Below, piece after piece: positions 12,429-49,763 of a stretch of DNA of 64,000 nt. A program made the translations under genes and the position numbers. Position 1 is the first letter of the stretch; every line of letters starts with the position of its first letter. The stretch comes from Amorphochlora amoebiformis (taxonomy: Eukaryota > Cercozoa > Chlorarachniophyceae). The stretch spans positions 744,001 to 808,000 of the forward strand of contig BAAHQB010000001.1 in the NCBI GenBank assembly GCA_054601695.1, read 5' to 3'. The notes below the pieces were generated by a model. It worked only from the letters and a program-made list of their open reading frames with translations. It searched no databases and was not told the DNA's origin.

Positions 12429-12661
12429 TTGTATATATTACATGTTATATATGTGTATATGTGTGTGTAAATATCTATATATCTATATTTATATATCTTA
12501 TATACATACATATATATATATATATATATTTTTTTTTCTTATATATTATCAGATTACTGGATTCTAGCGTGTTAGATTCTGAGGTTGCACACTTGGGCAC
12601 CGGAACGACTTTCTCATCAAATTTCTATATTTATATTCTACATATACATATATAAATACAT

Positions 12662-12692
<31 letters not shown>

Positions 12693-13044
12693 CACAAACT
12701 AACATGTATACAGATACGCCTGTATGCACTTGAATATTTGCACGTAAATTTTGCATATGTACGTAAAAATATAGAGATGTATGTACATCCACATGTCTAT
12801 TTGTACATATAATATATATATATATATATATGTATTATATATATATATCATATATATATACATACACACACATATACATATATATATATATATGTATACA
12901 TATATATATATATGTATATATATATATACATGCATATGTGAAGGCATTTAGAGACATTCTGTATGTATATGTTTTTATGTATCATTATATATAAACATAC
13001 ATATTTAAATATACATATATATATATATATATATAAATATATAA

Positions 13045-13110
<66 letters not shown>

Positions 13111-13180
13111 AATATGAGTAGGTTTCCCGAAGGGACAGACGTTGACATATATATATATATATGTATATATGTGTATATGT

Positions 13181-13218
<38 letters not shown>

Positions 13219-13248
13219 GTATATATGTACATATACAAATTATATATA

Positions 13249-13328
<80 letters not shown>

Positions 13329-13680
13329 ACATAATATAATGCAGATATACACGCATGGGTACACAGACATATGGATAACATATACAAGAATGGATTCTAT
13401 CTACAACACACACATATATATATATATATGTCTACATATATATATGTATATTTATGTAATCTATTGCACCTTACACACTGGACACGCTTTGGAATGAATC
13501 TCCTTCGGCACAATCTGTACATGTATAATTCATATATATATGTATTATATATGTATAATACACACATAAGCATATACAATGGATGTGCGGCCTACTCTTT
13601 ATCAGAGTTGTGGTATCAATGATTGAATTGATCTTCTTTACACATATATACATATATGATTATACATGATATATAAATAC
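11936..13680. repeat. TA microsatellite region with small unique islands
   Basis: Mostly TA repeats. Unique islands at 12125-12215, 12545-12625, 13110-13145 and 13450-13620 are short. None gave a phase-compatible exon chain or a family motif. Confidence 0.6.
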
Positions 13681-14254
13681 ATATCCTAATTAGAGTTCAG
13701 AACTCGAACTCTAGACCTCCTCTAAGGTACATTTATCCTCTCTTACTCTCACTTACTCCTCTCTCCTTGCTTATTCTTCACACAGTCACTCTCCCTCCTC
13801 CATCATTCTCTCTTACTCAGCCTTGAAACCTACCTTAACAACCTGCACACATGGTTTCACTGCCCGCAGCCTCTTATGCATATATTTACACGACTCGAGA
13901 ACGCATTTTCACAAACTCCAAGCACGTATTTTACCCAGCCCGTACGCGTGCATAAATAATGTGCATGACGAGGATAGTAAGCTCTTTCGGATATTACCTG
14001 TTTTCTCCATTGAAGTGCATGGTTAAGGAATGCTTCAAGTGGCCTAAGAGTAGGGTTGGGGGTTAAAGATAGGTTTAGGGTTGGTTTTCGCTTGTTCTAT
14101 ATAATGTTTATTCTTTATATACATTATATACGTTTTATAGTAAGTAGAGTATATACGAGATTTTGCTTGGTCAAGGTTCAAAAATGTATATATAAAGGTA
14201 TATATATATATAAATATATGCGTGTGCATAATGCAAATGTATATGTTTATCTTG

Positions 14255-14299
<45 letters not shown>

Positions 14300-14340
14300 C
14301 GTATATGTAACATCGAAATAAAATATATCATACATATTCT
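13681..14340. other. Unique island, pyrimidine-rich at its left
   Basis: A CT-rich tract (13700-13820) precedes about 250 bp of complex sequence and a small TTAGGG-like patch at 14050. A 67-codon frame (13823-14026) lacks an ATG start and any motif, so no gene is called. Confidence 0.4.
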
Positions 14341-14770
14341 TTAGATGTTACATTTTAACCCACAAATGCAACTCTCAACACCCCATACTCAAATACATAA
14401 CATACCCAACCTTTGGTCCGCCTCTACATTCACAACCGTCAACTTCACGGCAGTTACGGACCCGCGGACCCCAACCGCTACGGTTTTCGGGTTGGATTTA
14501 TGTGATTTTGACAACTTTGAATTTACTTTTGTGCACAGGCTGGATTTAGGCAGAATTGCGGAATGAAGGGGGCTGGATTTTAAGAGTTTCGAGGGGGTTT
14601 TGTTGAATTTGGGTGATTTTAGGCTAGGTTTGAGGGGAACAGATTTGGGTAGATTTGGGGGGCTGGGGGCGGATTTTCGTAATTTTTTAGTAGTTTTAAG
14701 GGGATGGGGAAGAGGGCCGATGGGCTTGGACTTCCACCTAAAGAGAAAAGTTATATTTATTTGGGATACT
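14341..14770. other. Unique island with degenerate G-strand direct repeats
   Basis: From 14560 the + strand carries loosely repeated GGATTTT/GGGTGATTTT/GGTTTGAGG phrases; a similar phrase occurs at 56705-56725. The minus strand has a long Lys/Pro/Ser-rich open frame (about 14390-14740) whose composition follows from these repeats. I do not call a gene. Confidence 0.4.
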
Positions 14771-14925
14771 CGTATATATGTATAATATAGTAAGATATGT
14801 ATTTTATACATACATACACATACATATTTACATACGTATATATTATATGTATTGCGAATATATATTATATATGTATGTATATATATATGTATCATACACA
14901 TAGACATGAACATATGTATATATAT

Positions 14926-14971
<46 letters not shown>

Positions 14972-15011
14972 TAATATTAATTTTTCACTTACAATACATT
15001 TTATACATATG

Positions 15012-15048
<37 letters not shown>

Positions 15049-15133
15049 TATGTATATATTATATATGTATAATACTGTTTTGAATATCTGTTATATCGCA
15101 TTAGATAATGTCTAACCCATGTGCATATGCACG

Positions 15134-15211
<78 letters not shown>

Positions 15212-15369
15212 TATATATATATATATATATATAAATGTATGTATATATATATATATATACGTATATATGCGAGTTATAAATGTATGTATATGAATACAGT
15301 ATAAATATATCTATATATAAAATTATGTACATATACATATATCAATATATATATATATATACATATAAT

Positions 15370-15431
<62 letters not shown>

Positions 15432-15469
15432 CTTATATCTATTATGTAACGTATCATTTATATATATGA

Positions 15470-15504
<35 letters not shown>

Positions 15505-15565
15505 ATATAGGGAGAGATTGCTTGAAATATGTATATTATACACATATATGTATATATATATATGT

Positions 15566-15596
<31 letters not shown>

Positions 15597-16027
15597 TATG
15601 TGATAAAGATGTACTCTGTATTATACACGTACGTATGCATATAAGTGTATATATATGTATATATATGTATATATATACACATATATATTTAAATATGTAC
15701 ATGTATATACATGTAGAGAATTACATATAGTATACGCACGTAAAATAAATCTCTATACCTATGTCTATATATATAATATATAATATATAGATATATCTAT
15801 ATATATATATGTATATGTATATATACAGTTTTGACCAGTTAACTAGCAATGTATATCGTGTGTCGACATCCCAACCTCTTCCCTGTGTTATATTCATATA
15901 TATATATATATATATATACATTTATATATATCATATATATGTATACAAAGTATTTTTATGTACATATGTACAATATATATATACACATATATGTATGTAC
16001 ATATGTATATATATATATATATATAAC

Positions 16028-16066
<39 letters not shown>

Positions 16067-16154
16067 CATACATATAATCCACAGTGACATAGTAGATTTG
16101 ACGGTTATTTTTTTTTGTTTTCCGGGTGGACAGAAAAGAAGAACCATTGTAAAA

Positions 16155-16193
<39 letters not shown>

Positions 16194-16361
16194 GAAAATA
16201 TGTATGCACACACACGTATACACACACACACATGTATATGTGTATTTATATATATATATACATATATATAAATAATATGCACACACATTATATATTTTCC
16301 GAATAGGAACACACATTATGCTTTCAGATACATATTTATACTTTTATGATTCGTACAAACA

Positions 16362-16401
<40 letters not shown>

Positions 16402-16422
16402 CATGAATTCATATATGGATTA

Positions 16423-16463
<41 letters not shown>

Positions 16464-16636
16464 ATAACGTAGAGATACATAAGTATATGCACCAGAATAG
16501 GAGTAGATGGCTTGCCTTTAGCATTGCGTTGGTGTGGACAGCAATAGGGAGCCACGACTGCGTGCCATAGATCACCCTCAAATACCATTAGCTGATATAT
16601 TTTAGATGTATAATATATTACGTATTGTATGTATAC

Positions 16637-16668
<32 letters not shown>

Positions 16669-16689
16669 CTATACATATGTACATGATGA

Positions 16690-16724
<35 letters not shown>

Positions 16725-16800
16725 ATGTATACGAAAGCATGCATGTAATTATACATATATGTATATATGTATATATATTTATATATATTTATATGTATGT
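14771..16800. repeat. (TA)n region
   Basis: TA microsatellite with brief unique pieces (15840-15890, 16085-16155 and 16480-16600). No supported exon. Confidence 0.7.
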
Positions 16801-17009
16801 TATTTACTTACCCGGTTTGGCTTGGGGTAACACACAAGAGCGCGCTCCGGAACCATAGGTTGCAAAATATGCTGAAAGTTGATGTGAGAGAGTTACAACG
16901 AGAGAGGTGAGAGAGGAAAGAAAGAAAAGAGACAAGGAGAAGCTGGAGGGGAGACGGAGAGAGAGATTGAGAGAGAGAGAGAGAAGCTAAGCTATGTGCA
17001 GGTGTGTAG
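16801..17009. other. GA-rich unique segment upstream of the small candidate gene
   Basis: Polypurine GAGA tracts on the + strand. The minus-strand open frame (16808-17053) is Ser/Leu-rich low complexity and is not called. Confidence 0.4.
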
Positions 17010-17076
17010 ATGGATATTTCGCAAGAGCGTCCAAAGAAGACGTGGAAACGCATTCATGGCTCTCTCCTAAAACTCG

Positions 17077-17126
<50 letters not shown>

Positions 17127-17557
17127 TATATATCTTCTCTCTGCATCTCCACTGTAACTTCTCCTTACCTCAATTGAATTTGTAGGGCGTGGAGACTGAG
17201 AGAAAACAACTGTTGGGGAGATTAGATGCGGGTATATCGTCTTGTCGTGGTCCAGGGAACCGAAGTAGAAGACTGATGATAGGAGTGGGTACTTGTAGAC
17301 CTTTTATCATATTTATATATACATATAAATATATAAATGTTTCTTTCTACACATATAGAATATATGCGCATATATACATATAAATATATATATTTTTATA
17401 CATAGATATGAATGGGGGGTTTTATCTCCAAAGGAAGGGAGAAAAGAGCGGAAGAGAGAGGAAGAAAGAGGAGGAAAGAGGAAGAAGGATAGTTGAAACC
17501 GATTTCTTGATCTCGTCCTTTTCCTCGGGGTTAAACTCTATGTTTACGTCTGTGTGA
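17010..17557 (+). CDS. Candidate 3-exon small protein (106 aa), function unknown
   Basis: Three segments join in phase: 17010-17075 (ATG start, 22 codons, donor GTATAT), 17186-17288 (acceptor TTTGTAG after a pyrimidine-rich stretch) and 17406-17557 (acceptor CATAG, stop TGA). The product begins MDISQERPKKTWKRIHG, continues GVETERKQLLGRLDAGISS, and ends in a Lys/Glu/Arg-rich segment encoded by a GA-rich tract. No family is recognised. The exon model rests only on splice sites and phase, which can match by chance, and the third exon is compositionally simple. The upstream GA-rich tract (16890-16985) may be the promoter region. Confidence 0.3.
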
Positions 17558-17761
17558 AATTCCTGAATATGTGTAATATCTATCTATATATATATATGCT
17601 ATTTACAGAAGTACGTACGATAATAATTTTTCATGCACATGTGTGTATATGTATGTGTATGTATATGTACGTATGTATTATGTACATTACTATGTGTATA
17701 TGTATATTTATAAATGTATTTAAAAATGTATTTATATATATATATATATATACATCTAAAA

Positions 17762-17803
<42 letters not shown>

Positions 17804-17838
17804 ATGCATTTATATACACATATCGATAATACACACAG

Positions 17839-17872
<34 letters not shown>

Positions 17873-18242
17873 ATGTTTAGAAACATTAATGTACATATTA
17901 TATGTATGTGTTGGAAAAGCCTTGGGATGATCGTCTGGGCCCTGTTCTTGGAACCACCACTCGCATCCGACCGCTACGTATACATATATATGTACTTATA
18001 ACGCATATATGTATCATGAATTCATGTACATTTTTATACATGTAAACACATAAAGTATACATTTACAAATATTGGAATATAATTATATGTTTGTGTATGT
18101 ATAGGAAAAGAGAAGGGAGAGACAGAGAGAGAGAAAAGAGAGAGAACGTGGGGGGAAGGAGAAAGGAAGCGGATGTGGGAAGGGAGGTTACGAAACGGGG
18201 AGAGAATATGCTTATCCACATACACGTTTATTGTTTCATACA

Positions 18243-18326
<84 letters not shown>

Positions 18327-18780
18327 TTATATAGTATTAACTAAATATTTACACCTGTATAGCGACTCTAAGTACACATGTATATTTTACACACTCTTAA
18401 AATATACCTTGATCCATTATCCGTTCTATTCCCCTCCCCCTGCGCGAAAAAACATTAAGGAATAAAGAGGAAGAGAAGAGATCCAAGAAGAGAGAGGGTA
18501 GAGAGGGAAGTAAAGGAAGAGAAGCAAAGAGAGCGAAAGAGAGAGACAAGAGCAATAACAGTAAGAATTATCATGAATAGCGTGAATAATGCTCATAAAT
18601 TGGCAGGTCTAGATCGTGTTAGGATTAGGTTTAGGTGGGTATAGTTAGGTTCGGGTCAGAAATATCTTGGTTGTTTAGGGGTTAGGGATGAGCTTGTGGT
18701 TAATACTAGGGCTAGATATTGGATTAATGATGGCTAGTATGTTGTACACGGAATTAGAAACAAATTAGTTATATAGATAT
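17558..18780. other. TA repeats, GA-rich tracts and degenerate telomeric DNA
   Basis: TA microsatellite (17660-17880), a unique piece (17905-17985), a GA-rich block (18100-18210), TA (18245-18325), another GA-rich block (18460-18560) and weak TTAGGT/TTAGGG-like sequence (18615-18700). No gene was recognised. Confidence 0.5.
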
Positions 18781-21050
<2,270 letters not shown>

Positions 21051-21242
21051 AGCGTATACATTCATAATCACACACAAGATCCCAAATCCTTTCCCGCAAT
21101 AATGGAACCTCAGCATTGGGGGTGCGCGCTTTCGCATCAAGTGGAACCCAGTAGGTTCCGGTGACGAAAGCTTTCTCATTCTCAGGAGGGGCTTGACTGT
21201 GATCTATGACATGAATCAGGTCGCTCTGAGCAGGAATATGGG

Positions 21243-21737
21243 ATGGGGTTGAGGCACAGGCGAAGGGGGCCAAGACAAACGGTGTATAGTATTTTAGTTT
21301 TTTTCATTTATTATATGCAGGGTTGTCCGGATCAGAATCGAAACAAAGACGAAAGGAATGAACACACTTCAAACCTTAAGATCGCTCAAGTCTTCCTCCG
21401 AAAACACATCGTCAAAAACCCCACACGGCAAGACCAATGGCCTTCGGACCGGCGAGGGCTCTGGAGGGTACATCCCGCCCTTGCTCTCCATTTTCCGGAA
21501 ATTCCTCACCTGGTGAGATTTTCTCCCGAAACCTTTTCGATATTTCCAGAGAAGAGGGTTTCGGGGTTCGAATTCTCTCCCACCACCAACTCAGGAGAAG
21601 GCTCCGAGCCCTCGGCTGAGGAGAGCCAAAATCACCGAGTTACATATGGCTGCATCACGCAGACATTCTCCTATGTTACGCACTCAACCGTGAAGTTTCG
21701 ATATGTCACAGTACGTATCACGCTGTGTCACGCGTAG
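21243..21737 (+). CDS. Uncertain gene upstream of the Zn2Cys6 regulator
   Basis: A 164-codon ATG frame in complex sequence. Read unspliced it includes a U-rich stretch (21288-21319) that looks like a short intron (GTATAG ... TATATGCAG). A second possible short intron, GTGAGA to an AG near 21550-21556, keeps the downstream frame only when its last candidate AG is used. Spliced, the product would run from [13 protein letters not shown] into a Ser/Lys/Thr-rich segment ([15 protein letters not shown]). No domain is recognised. It could equally be the 5' leader of the gene at 21987. Introns this short exist in the MINDY-type gene on the right. Confidence 0.25.
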   Translation: MGLRHRRRGPRQTVYSILVFFIYYMQGCPDQNRNKDERNEHTSNLKIAQVFLRKHIVKNPTRQDQWPSDRRGLWRVHPALALHFPEIPHLVRFSPETFSIFPEKRVSGFEFSPTTNSGEGSEPSAEESQNHRVTYGCITQTFSYVTHSTVKFRYVTVRITLCHA

Positions 21738-21986
21738 TCGGAGTCTAAAATATGATTATTTGGCCTAAGAAAATACAGGAACCTATTAGAAATATTATTA
21801 TGTGATTTCACCTATTACTATTTTTTGTCTGAGAATCTCTGGGCTGGCCCAGAAGCCGAGGAAGACAGGTTCCGAAGGCTTCCATAGGCTTCGATAGTCT
21901 TCGACCAGGAACTGATTTGATCGCATAGTGTCCATATAAAGCCATTCTACCAATCTTTCAGTTACATCAAACAGAAACTTAAAAAT

Positions 21987-23330
21987 ATGACGTCTGCTTC
22001 CGACTGGGCTACCACTGGAAATAGTCTTCAAAATGACGCGAGTTGGTGTAAAATAATACCTGCTAGGGACTGGAAGGGATATGCTCGCAGGGGCTTTAGC
22101 TTGCCCAAAGAGCTGTTCCTCCCATCGTCGTCGCGACGAGTCCCGTCGCGCTCTCGGAGCTGCGAATTGATGCGAAGACATCCTTCTGCATTGACCTCCG
22201 TAGCAAGCGATCACAAGACAACGTTGTTAGTGCTTCCGAGGGTGTTGCCAGAAAACGGTTACCTTCTAACCGTCAGAGAAAATATTTCTCTTCCCCCGCG
22301 AGCAATATCAACGGGAGCAATATCAACGCGAGCAATATCAACGCCAGCACGTCGGATTGAGTCTGCTGCATCGGTGGCCCATTTCAATGTTGAAAACATC
22401 CCTTCTCAAACAACAGTCAACGTGATCACTAAACTTCACCCTTACCATGGGTCTGAGATCGTTGATGTGTGCTTCAACTCAAATCCCACATCGCCGTCTC
22501 ATCCATCCTCCGTCTCCAAGGCCGACAAAGCCAACGTCAACAAAAAGGCCTACGACATTGTCGACGCGAACGTCAACGTCGGCGTCGACGCTGATTTCCC
22601 ATCTCCACAATCCAAACTTTCACCTCTCCTATCGAAATCCGAAACATTTCGACAGAAATTAACCCAAACGCAATCCCTCCGCAACGGATCCCTCAAGCCG
22701 AGAGCCAACCTGCCCTTCGTCAGCCCGCAGGTGCAATCCCGATCTCGCTTGTTCCACTCCAGCTCACAATCCCGATTATGTTCCAAGCGCCGAGGCACAA
22801 GTAAATCCGTCTCAAAGCAAAGGAGGAATAAGGTGGCGTGTTTAGGCTGCCGCCGTCGCAAGATTCGTTGTGTTCCCAGCACGGACGACGAGATCAAGCT
22901 CGAGAACACAATAGTAGGTACTGGAATCAAGATTGTTCCGTGCAAGGCTTGTCAGCACGCTGGTATCGAATGCGTTCTGGGCAACAAGGAGATGCACAGG
23001 AAGGCCAGAAGGCCTATCGTACGTCCCGTCGACGTTGACGGGCATAAGCCCCGAGCTCGTCTCGCCGATTCATTGAATCCTAACAAGAACAGGCAGTGCC
23101 CGAGGAACACGAGATGCACTAGACCCTTTCTTCATCCTGGACACTGTCGCCTGACCAAACGAACTTTTGGGGTGGAAGATGCAGAGAGACTGGCGAGCAA
23201 GAGGGCCAAGAAGAGGAGGATCAAGGCGGTGATGTCTAAGATCGAGGAACAGCATGCATGCAATCAACTGTTAATGCTGCGCTCGCAAGGCCGGGCTGAT
23301 TGTTTTAGTGAAGTTGAAGCAAGTTTGTAG
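21987..23330 (+). CDS. Zn(II)2Cys6-type DNA-binding protein, 447 aa
   Basis: Single-exon frame from ATG to TAG. Residues 285-295 (CLGCRRRKIRC) and 319-329 (CKACQHAGIEC) form the two halves of a binuclear zinc cluster, each C-x2-C-x6-C, with basic residues between the first cysteines as in DNA-binding members. The linker between halves is 23 residues, clearly longer than the short loop of classical members. A second Cys/His group follows at 371-386 (C-x4-C-x5-H-x2-H-C). The N-terminal 280 residues are Ser/Arg/Pro-rich and probably disordered, with a small repeat (AIST units near residue 107) encoded by tandem AGCAATATCAACG. The C-terminus is basic (KRAKKRRIKAV). The family acts in the nucleus as transcription regulators; the usual fungal middle regulatory domain is absent. 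Whether an upstream exon exists is unknown. Confidence 0.8.
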   Translation: MTSASDWATTGNSLQNDASWCKIIPARDWKGYARRGFSLPKELFLPSSSRRVPSRSRSCELMRRHPSALTSVASDHKTTLLVLPRVLPENGYLLTVRENISLPPRAISTGAISTRAISTPARRIESAASVAHFNVENIPSQTTVNVITKLHPYHGSEIVDVCFNSNPTSPSHPSSVSKADKANVNKKAYDIVDANVNVGVDADFPSPQSKLSPLLSKSETFRQKLTQTQSLRNGSLKPRANLPFVSPQVQSRSRLFHSSSQSRLCSKRRGTSKSVSKQRRNKVACLGCRRRKIRCVPSTDDEIKLENTIVGTGIKIVPCKACQHAGIECVLGNKEMHRKARRPIVRPVDVDGHKPRARLADSLNPNKNRQCPRNTRCTRPFLHPGHCRLTKRTFGVEDAERLASKRAKKRRIKAVMSKIEEQHACNQLLMLRSQGRADCFSEVEASL

Positions 23331-23491
23331 CTTTGGCAACTTCAGTTAAGAGAATAATTATGAAGATTTCAAACATCTATAAATACTAGAAATAATCCTT
23401 TTGCCTAGATGTGCCGCTGTGATGTATATTCAATGTTGACAAACTAGTTTATTGGTTTAGTTTGATGATGATTATGCCGTGACTGTTTAGT

Positions 23492-23539
<48 letters not shown>

Positions 23540-23632
23540 GTGATTATATATCTCATATACAATATGTGTGTCATAGTATATTACATATATTATATTATCA
23601 TAGTGTATATGTGTATATTTACATACAATACT

Positions 23633-23718
<86 letters not shown>

Positions 23719-24150
23719 TGTATATATGTCTATTATAGTTTTAATAATAATTTATGATCATCGAATCGAATAACATATGACTTTACGACAGCTGTATATA
23801 TTTTTATATACCCCTTCAGAATTCTGAGCCCTGAGGATTCTGAGTTTCCACCTTACATCCTTTCATTCACAATCGCAATTAATCGAAGTGAAACAATTTC
23901 TGCCTTGGCTGGGTTCCGATGTGGGGGTGAAGCATTCCTCCGTCGCCAGCCATCATAATATACTGGGTCCAGCGGCCCGGACCCCGACTCCAGGCGAGTC
24001 CAGGGTGCCACCTCTCTGGATGGATTGGCAATTAACCTGTAATAATTACATTTATAGATTAGCCATATCACATATCTAACATTAGATACCCGTCCCGCCG
24101 AATAAATAAACTGCCAACACTCTGGATCTCCTGACATCAGGGAAAATATA
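23331..24150. other. Intergenic region between the Zn2Cys6 gene and the amidoligase
   Basis: AT-rich 3' flank, a TA block (23490-23720), then about 350 bp of unique sequence directly before the amidoligase ATG, the likely promoter. An open frame antisense to this segment (23853-24221) has no motif and is not called. Confidence 0.5.
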
Positions 24151-34787
<10,637 letters not shown>

Positions 34788-34983
34788 TCCTAACCTACCT
34801 TAATCAACCCTAGTTCTCGCCGTAATCCAACCTTATCCTTAATTCTGATCCCTGCAGTGATTCTCAGCTCTAATCCTAACCCCAGCTTAATCCCACCCTA
34901 AATCTAACCCTACTATATTAACACACCCAACCTCTACCCTTAATATTTACTCGCCAGTACACATGCTCTGACGGATTTCCATG

Positions 34984-35040
<57 letters not shown>

Positions 35041-35066
35041 GATATACATACACACACACACACATT

Positions 35067-35099
<33 letters not shown>

Positions 35100-35109
35100 T
35101 ATATTATAT

Positions 35110-35179
<70 letters not shown>

Positions 35180-35245
35180 GTATGTATGTACGTATACTCA
35201 TACGTATTAGAATATACGTACATATTATATTTGTACATACATATA

Positions 35246-35281
<36 letters not shown>

Positions 35282-35304
35282 ATATGTATATACATAAAAA
35301 ATAT
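34788..35304. other. Gap between amidoligase stop and next gene (possibly an intron)
   Basis: Begins with degenerate CCTAA-like sequence (34788-34935), then TA repeats. It is either the intergenic region or the intron of a fused gene. Confidence 0.5.
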
Positions 35305-46803
<11,499 letters not shown>

Positions 46804-46956
46804 TTTCAGATGGGTAGATATTAGCTTCTACTTGATAAATACTATTGCTATCGTTCCTAATTATTAATATTATTAATATCATACTAAAATAGATATGTAT
46901 ATGTATTATATATTTATATGTATATTATACACACACACACACACACATATATATAC

Positions 46957-47002
<46 letters not shown>

Positions 47003-47112
47003 ATATATATGTATACATAGATATACATGTGTGTTTGACGGTGTATATATAAGTATTGAAAATATTTTTTCAACTGGTGTGCTGTATACATCATGCAAAA
47101 ATGTATTTATGT

Positions 47113-47144
<32 letters not shown>

Positions 47145-47181
47145 GTATATGTATATATACACACATATACGTATGTATATG

Positions 47182-47232
<51 letters not shown>

Positions 47233-47243
47233 ATGTATATTAA

Positions 47244-47286
<43 letters not shown>

Positions 47287-47373
47287 TGTATTTTTTGTTG
47301 TATTACATACATACATATATATATATATATAATATACATGTGTATTATGTATTTATGTATGTATGTGTATATG

Positions 47374-47439
<66 letters not shown>

Positions 47440-47505
47440 GTGTGTGTACAATATATCTACATATATACTATACTATGATATACATATTCTATCATATTCA
47501 TATAT

Positions 47506-47536
<31 letters not shown>

Positions 47537-47710
47537 ATGTATATATAAATATTTTTATATATAATATTTATATATATATATTATATATATATATATATTT
47601 ACATACATATATATATTATATATATATATATATATTTATATATAATATATATATATATACAATATAACATATATATATATAGTGTGCGCTAAATTATATA
47701 TACATACATA

Positions 47711-47760
<50 letters not shown>
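46804..47760. repeat. (TA)n downstream of the W-x-C-C gene
   Basis: Short unique 3' flank (46804-46895), then almost pure TA microsatellite. No gene. Confidence 0.75.
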
Positions 47761-48130
47761 GTGTGTGCTGAATACAAAAAAAGGTGTGTATATGCACTAA
47801 GCAACTGCATTATTTTTTCAAACACTTTTTTATTAGCACTTCCACCGTCCAAGCGAAGAGTATGGACGCCTTCATCAGTAGTCTCTAGAGTCTGTAGTGC
47901 TATGCTGGCTGTAGTCAAATTTCTAAACTGAAAGTTGTACTAAATACACTAGATGTGGCAGGACACATAAATTGATTGACTGGAGAGTACAAATCTTTTT
48001 AGTCTAGAGAGTCTAGAGAGTCTATAGAGAGTGTTACACTTAGACATATTCTACATACTGGCATCAGCATCTAGAGCATCCAGAGCATCTAGAGCATGCC
48101 GGCATTACGACTAGTACGTACGACAGCCCA
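47761..48130. other. Unique island with 9-bp tandem repeats
   Basis: Complex sequence between TA blocks. A minus-strand open stretch (47918 to about 47770) lacks ATG. Two 9-bp microrepeats are present: GTCTAGAGA-type units at 48001-48030 and AGCATCTAG-type units at 48066-48101. It may be a mobile-element relic; no function is assigned. Confidence 0.4.
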
Positions 48131-48144
48131 CCCCAGCACATATG

Positions 48145-48265
<121 letters not shown>

Positions 48266-48318
48266 TGCTAGATATGTAAAGGTGTCAAACTAATATACTA
48301 TGCTAGCTAGCTTTTGAT

Positions 48319-48349
48319 AAGGATCGCGATAGATTTAATCGCGATCCTT
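48319..48349. repeat. Perfect 12-bp inverted repeat with 7-nt loop
   Basis: AAGGATCGCGAT, a 7-nt spacer, then its exact reverse complement. GC-richer than its surroundings. It could be a hairpin or a protein-binding palindrome. Confidence 0.8.
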
Positions 48350-48483
48350 GAACTACCGTTGGTCGTTGCCATTGAACTTGTCCATGACTCTTTAGACTCT
48401 TGTCAGTGACTCGCAAACATTGATATGGATATCATCTAGATCATAGCGCCACTGCCAAGTTACATTACATATATATATATATA

Positions 48484-48527
<44 letters not shown>

Positions 48528-48534
48528 CACATAC

Positions 48535-48577
<43 letters not shown>

Positions 48578-48629
48578 ATGTGTATATATATGTGTGTGTA
48601 TATATATTGTGTGTATATATAATATATAT

Positions 48630-48930
48630 TAATTTGTATTGGCATACGTACCAATGAACGTCAACAATGCAACAAACAATACGTACGTATACCACGTACG
48701 TACGCACCAATGTATTCCACATTCCGTATGATACCAGTATCATACCACAAGCGTATACATATTCAGATGCGTATCCCAACGTATACCAAATACGTACCTA
48801 CGAACGTGTATCAACATACGCCGTGATATACATACGTACGACCAACATAATTACCGACATACAACGTACCATTAATACCAACTTAATTCTCAACATACGT
48901 AGTACTGTACGTAGCAACTTACTTTTTACC
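48630..48930. other. TACGTA/ACGTAC-rich segment
   Basis: Unusually dense short palindromes TACGTA, ACGTACGT and GTATAC in non-microsatellite sequence. A 109-codon ATG frame (48667-48996, +) crosses it, rich in Thr/Ile/Tyr/Arg as expected from the repeats; I do not support it as a gene. Confidence 0.4.
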
Positions 48931-49045
48931 ATACATGCTTATTTCTGTAGTATTCAAAATAAAAAACGACTAGCAGCCAATACCTACACAGTGTGAAGTT
49001 CATATTGGATGGGAGTGTTGGAAACTCAACATTATGCCAATATGT

Positions 49046-49261
49046 TTATTCAAACTTATGCACACATCTATGATACAACGACTTGCTAGGATTGTATACA
49101 TTCATACACAAGTGATAGAGCAGTGATAGAGCAGTGTGATAGGGCAGTTGATCACATATTATATATTTGCTCAATAATGCATTCCAACTATCCCTTGGAA
49201 GCCCACAAGTCATCCAAATATAAATTCTCAACCGCTCTCTTAACATCGCGCCGCGCAACAT
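49046..49261 (-). CDS. Hypothetical 71-aa ORF
   Basis: A minus-strand ATG-to-TAA frame in complex sequence, product starting MLRGAMLRERLRIYIWM. The composition is not microsatellite-like, but no motif, splice partner or repeat relationship identifies it. The 3' part contains two copies of a short CTGCTCTATCAC repeat, which argues against strong constraint. Confidence 0.2.
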   Translation of the reverse strand: MLRGAMLRERLRIYIWMTCGLPRDSWNALLSKYIICDQLPYHTALSLLYHLCMNVYNPSKSLYHRCVHKFE

Positions 49262-49381
49262 ACAACTTGTGACCTAGCTAGGTTAGACTAGTTCTAGACT
49301 GTGGCTTTAGTATCTACACTAGACAGATACAGTATTACCTAGATTACATATATATACTAGATATAAGAAAAATTTTATAGT

Positions 49382-49433
<52 letters not shown>

Positions 49434-49763
49434 GTCGCGCGAGGTATAACAACTTACTTTGATTAAGAACTAGAACTAGCAGAAGAACAGCCGCATGCGC
49501 ACGATCTAGATGATGCATCAGAGTTCAAACTCTAGCTTTTAGTACTAGTCACAGCATGGCTAGGCGGATGGAGGAGTACCCCCGAAGTCCGTGTCGTCAT
49601 TGTAAGTTATTTCTGCGCCAGGCCATTTGGTCCAAAGAATCTTCTTAATCTTTGGGGCTTCCCTGATGGTACATTACATAAGACCGTTTGCTATATGATA
49701 TGTACATTACATAAGACCGTTTGCTATATGATATGTAAAAATGCACTCGAATATGTCATATAC

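Noticed and set aside
14389-14931. Long Lys/Pro/Ser-rich minus-strand frame
   Set aside because: Its composition follows from degenerate GATTTT/GGGG repeats and part of it is TA microsatellite. No family resemblance was seen.
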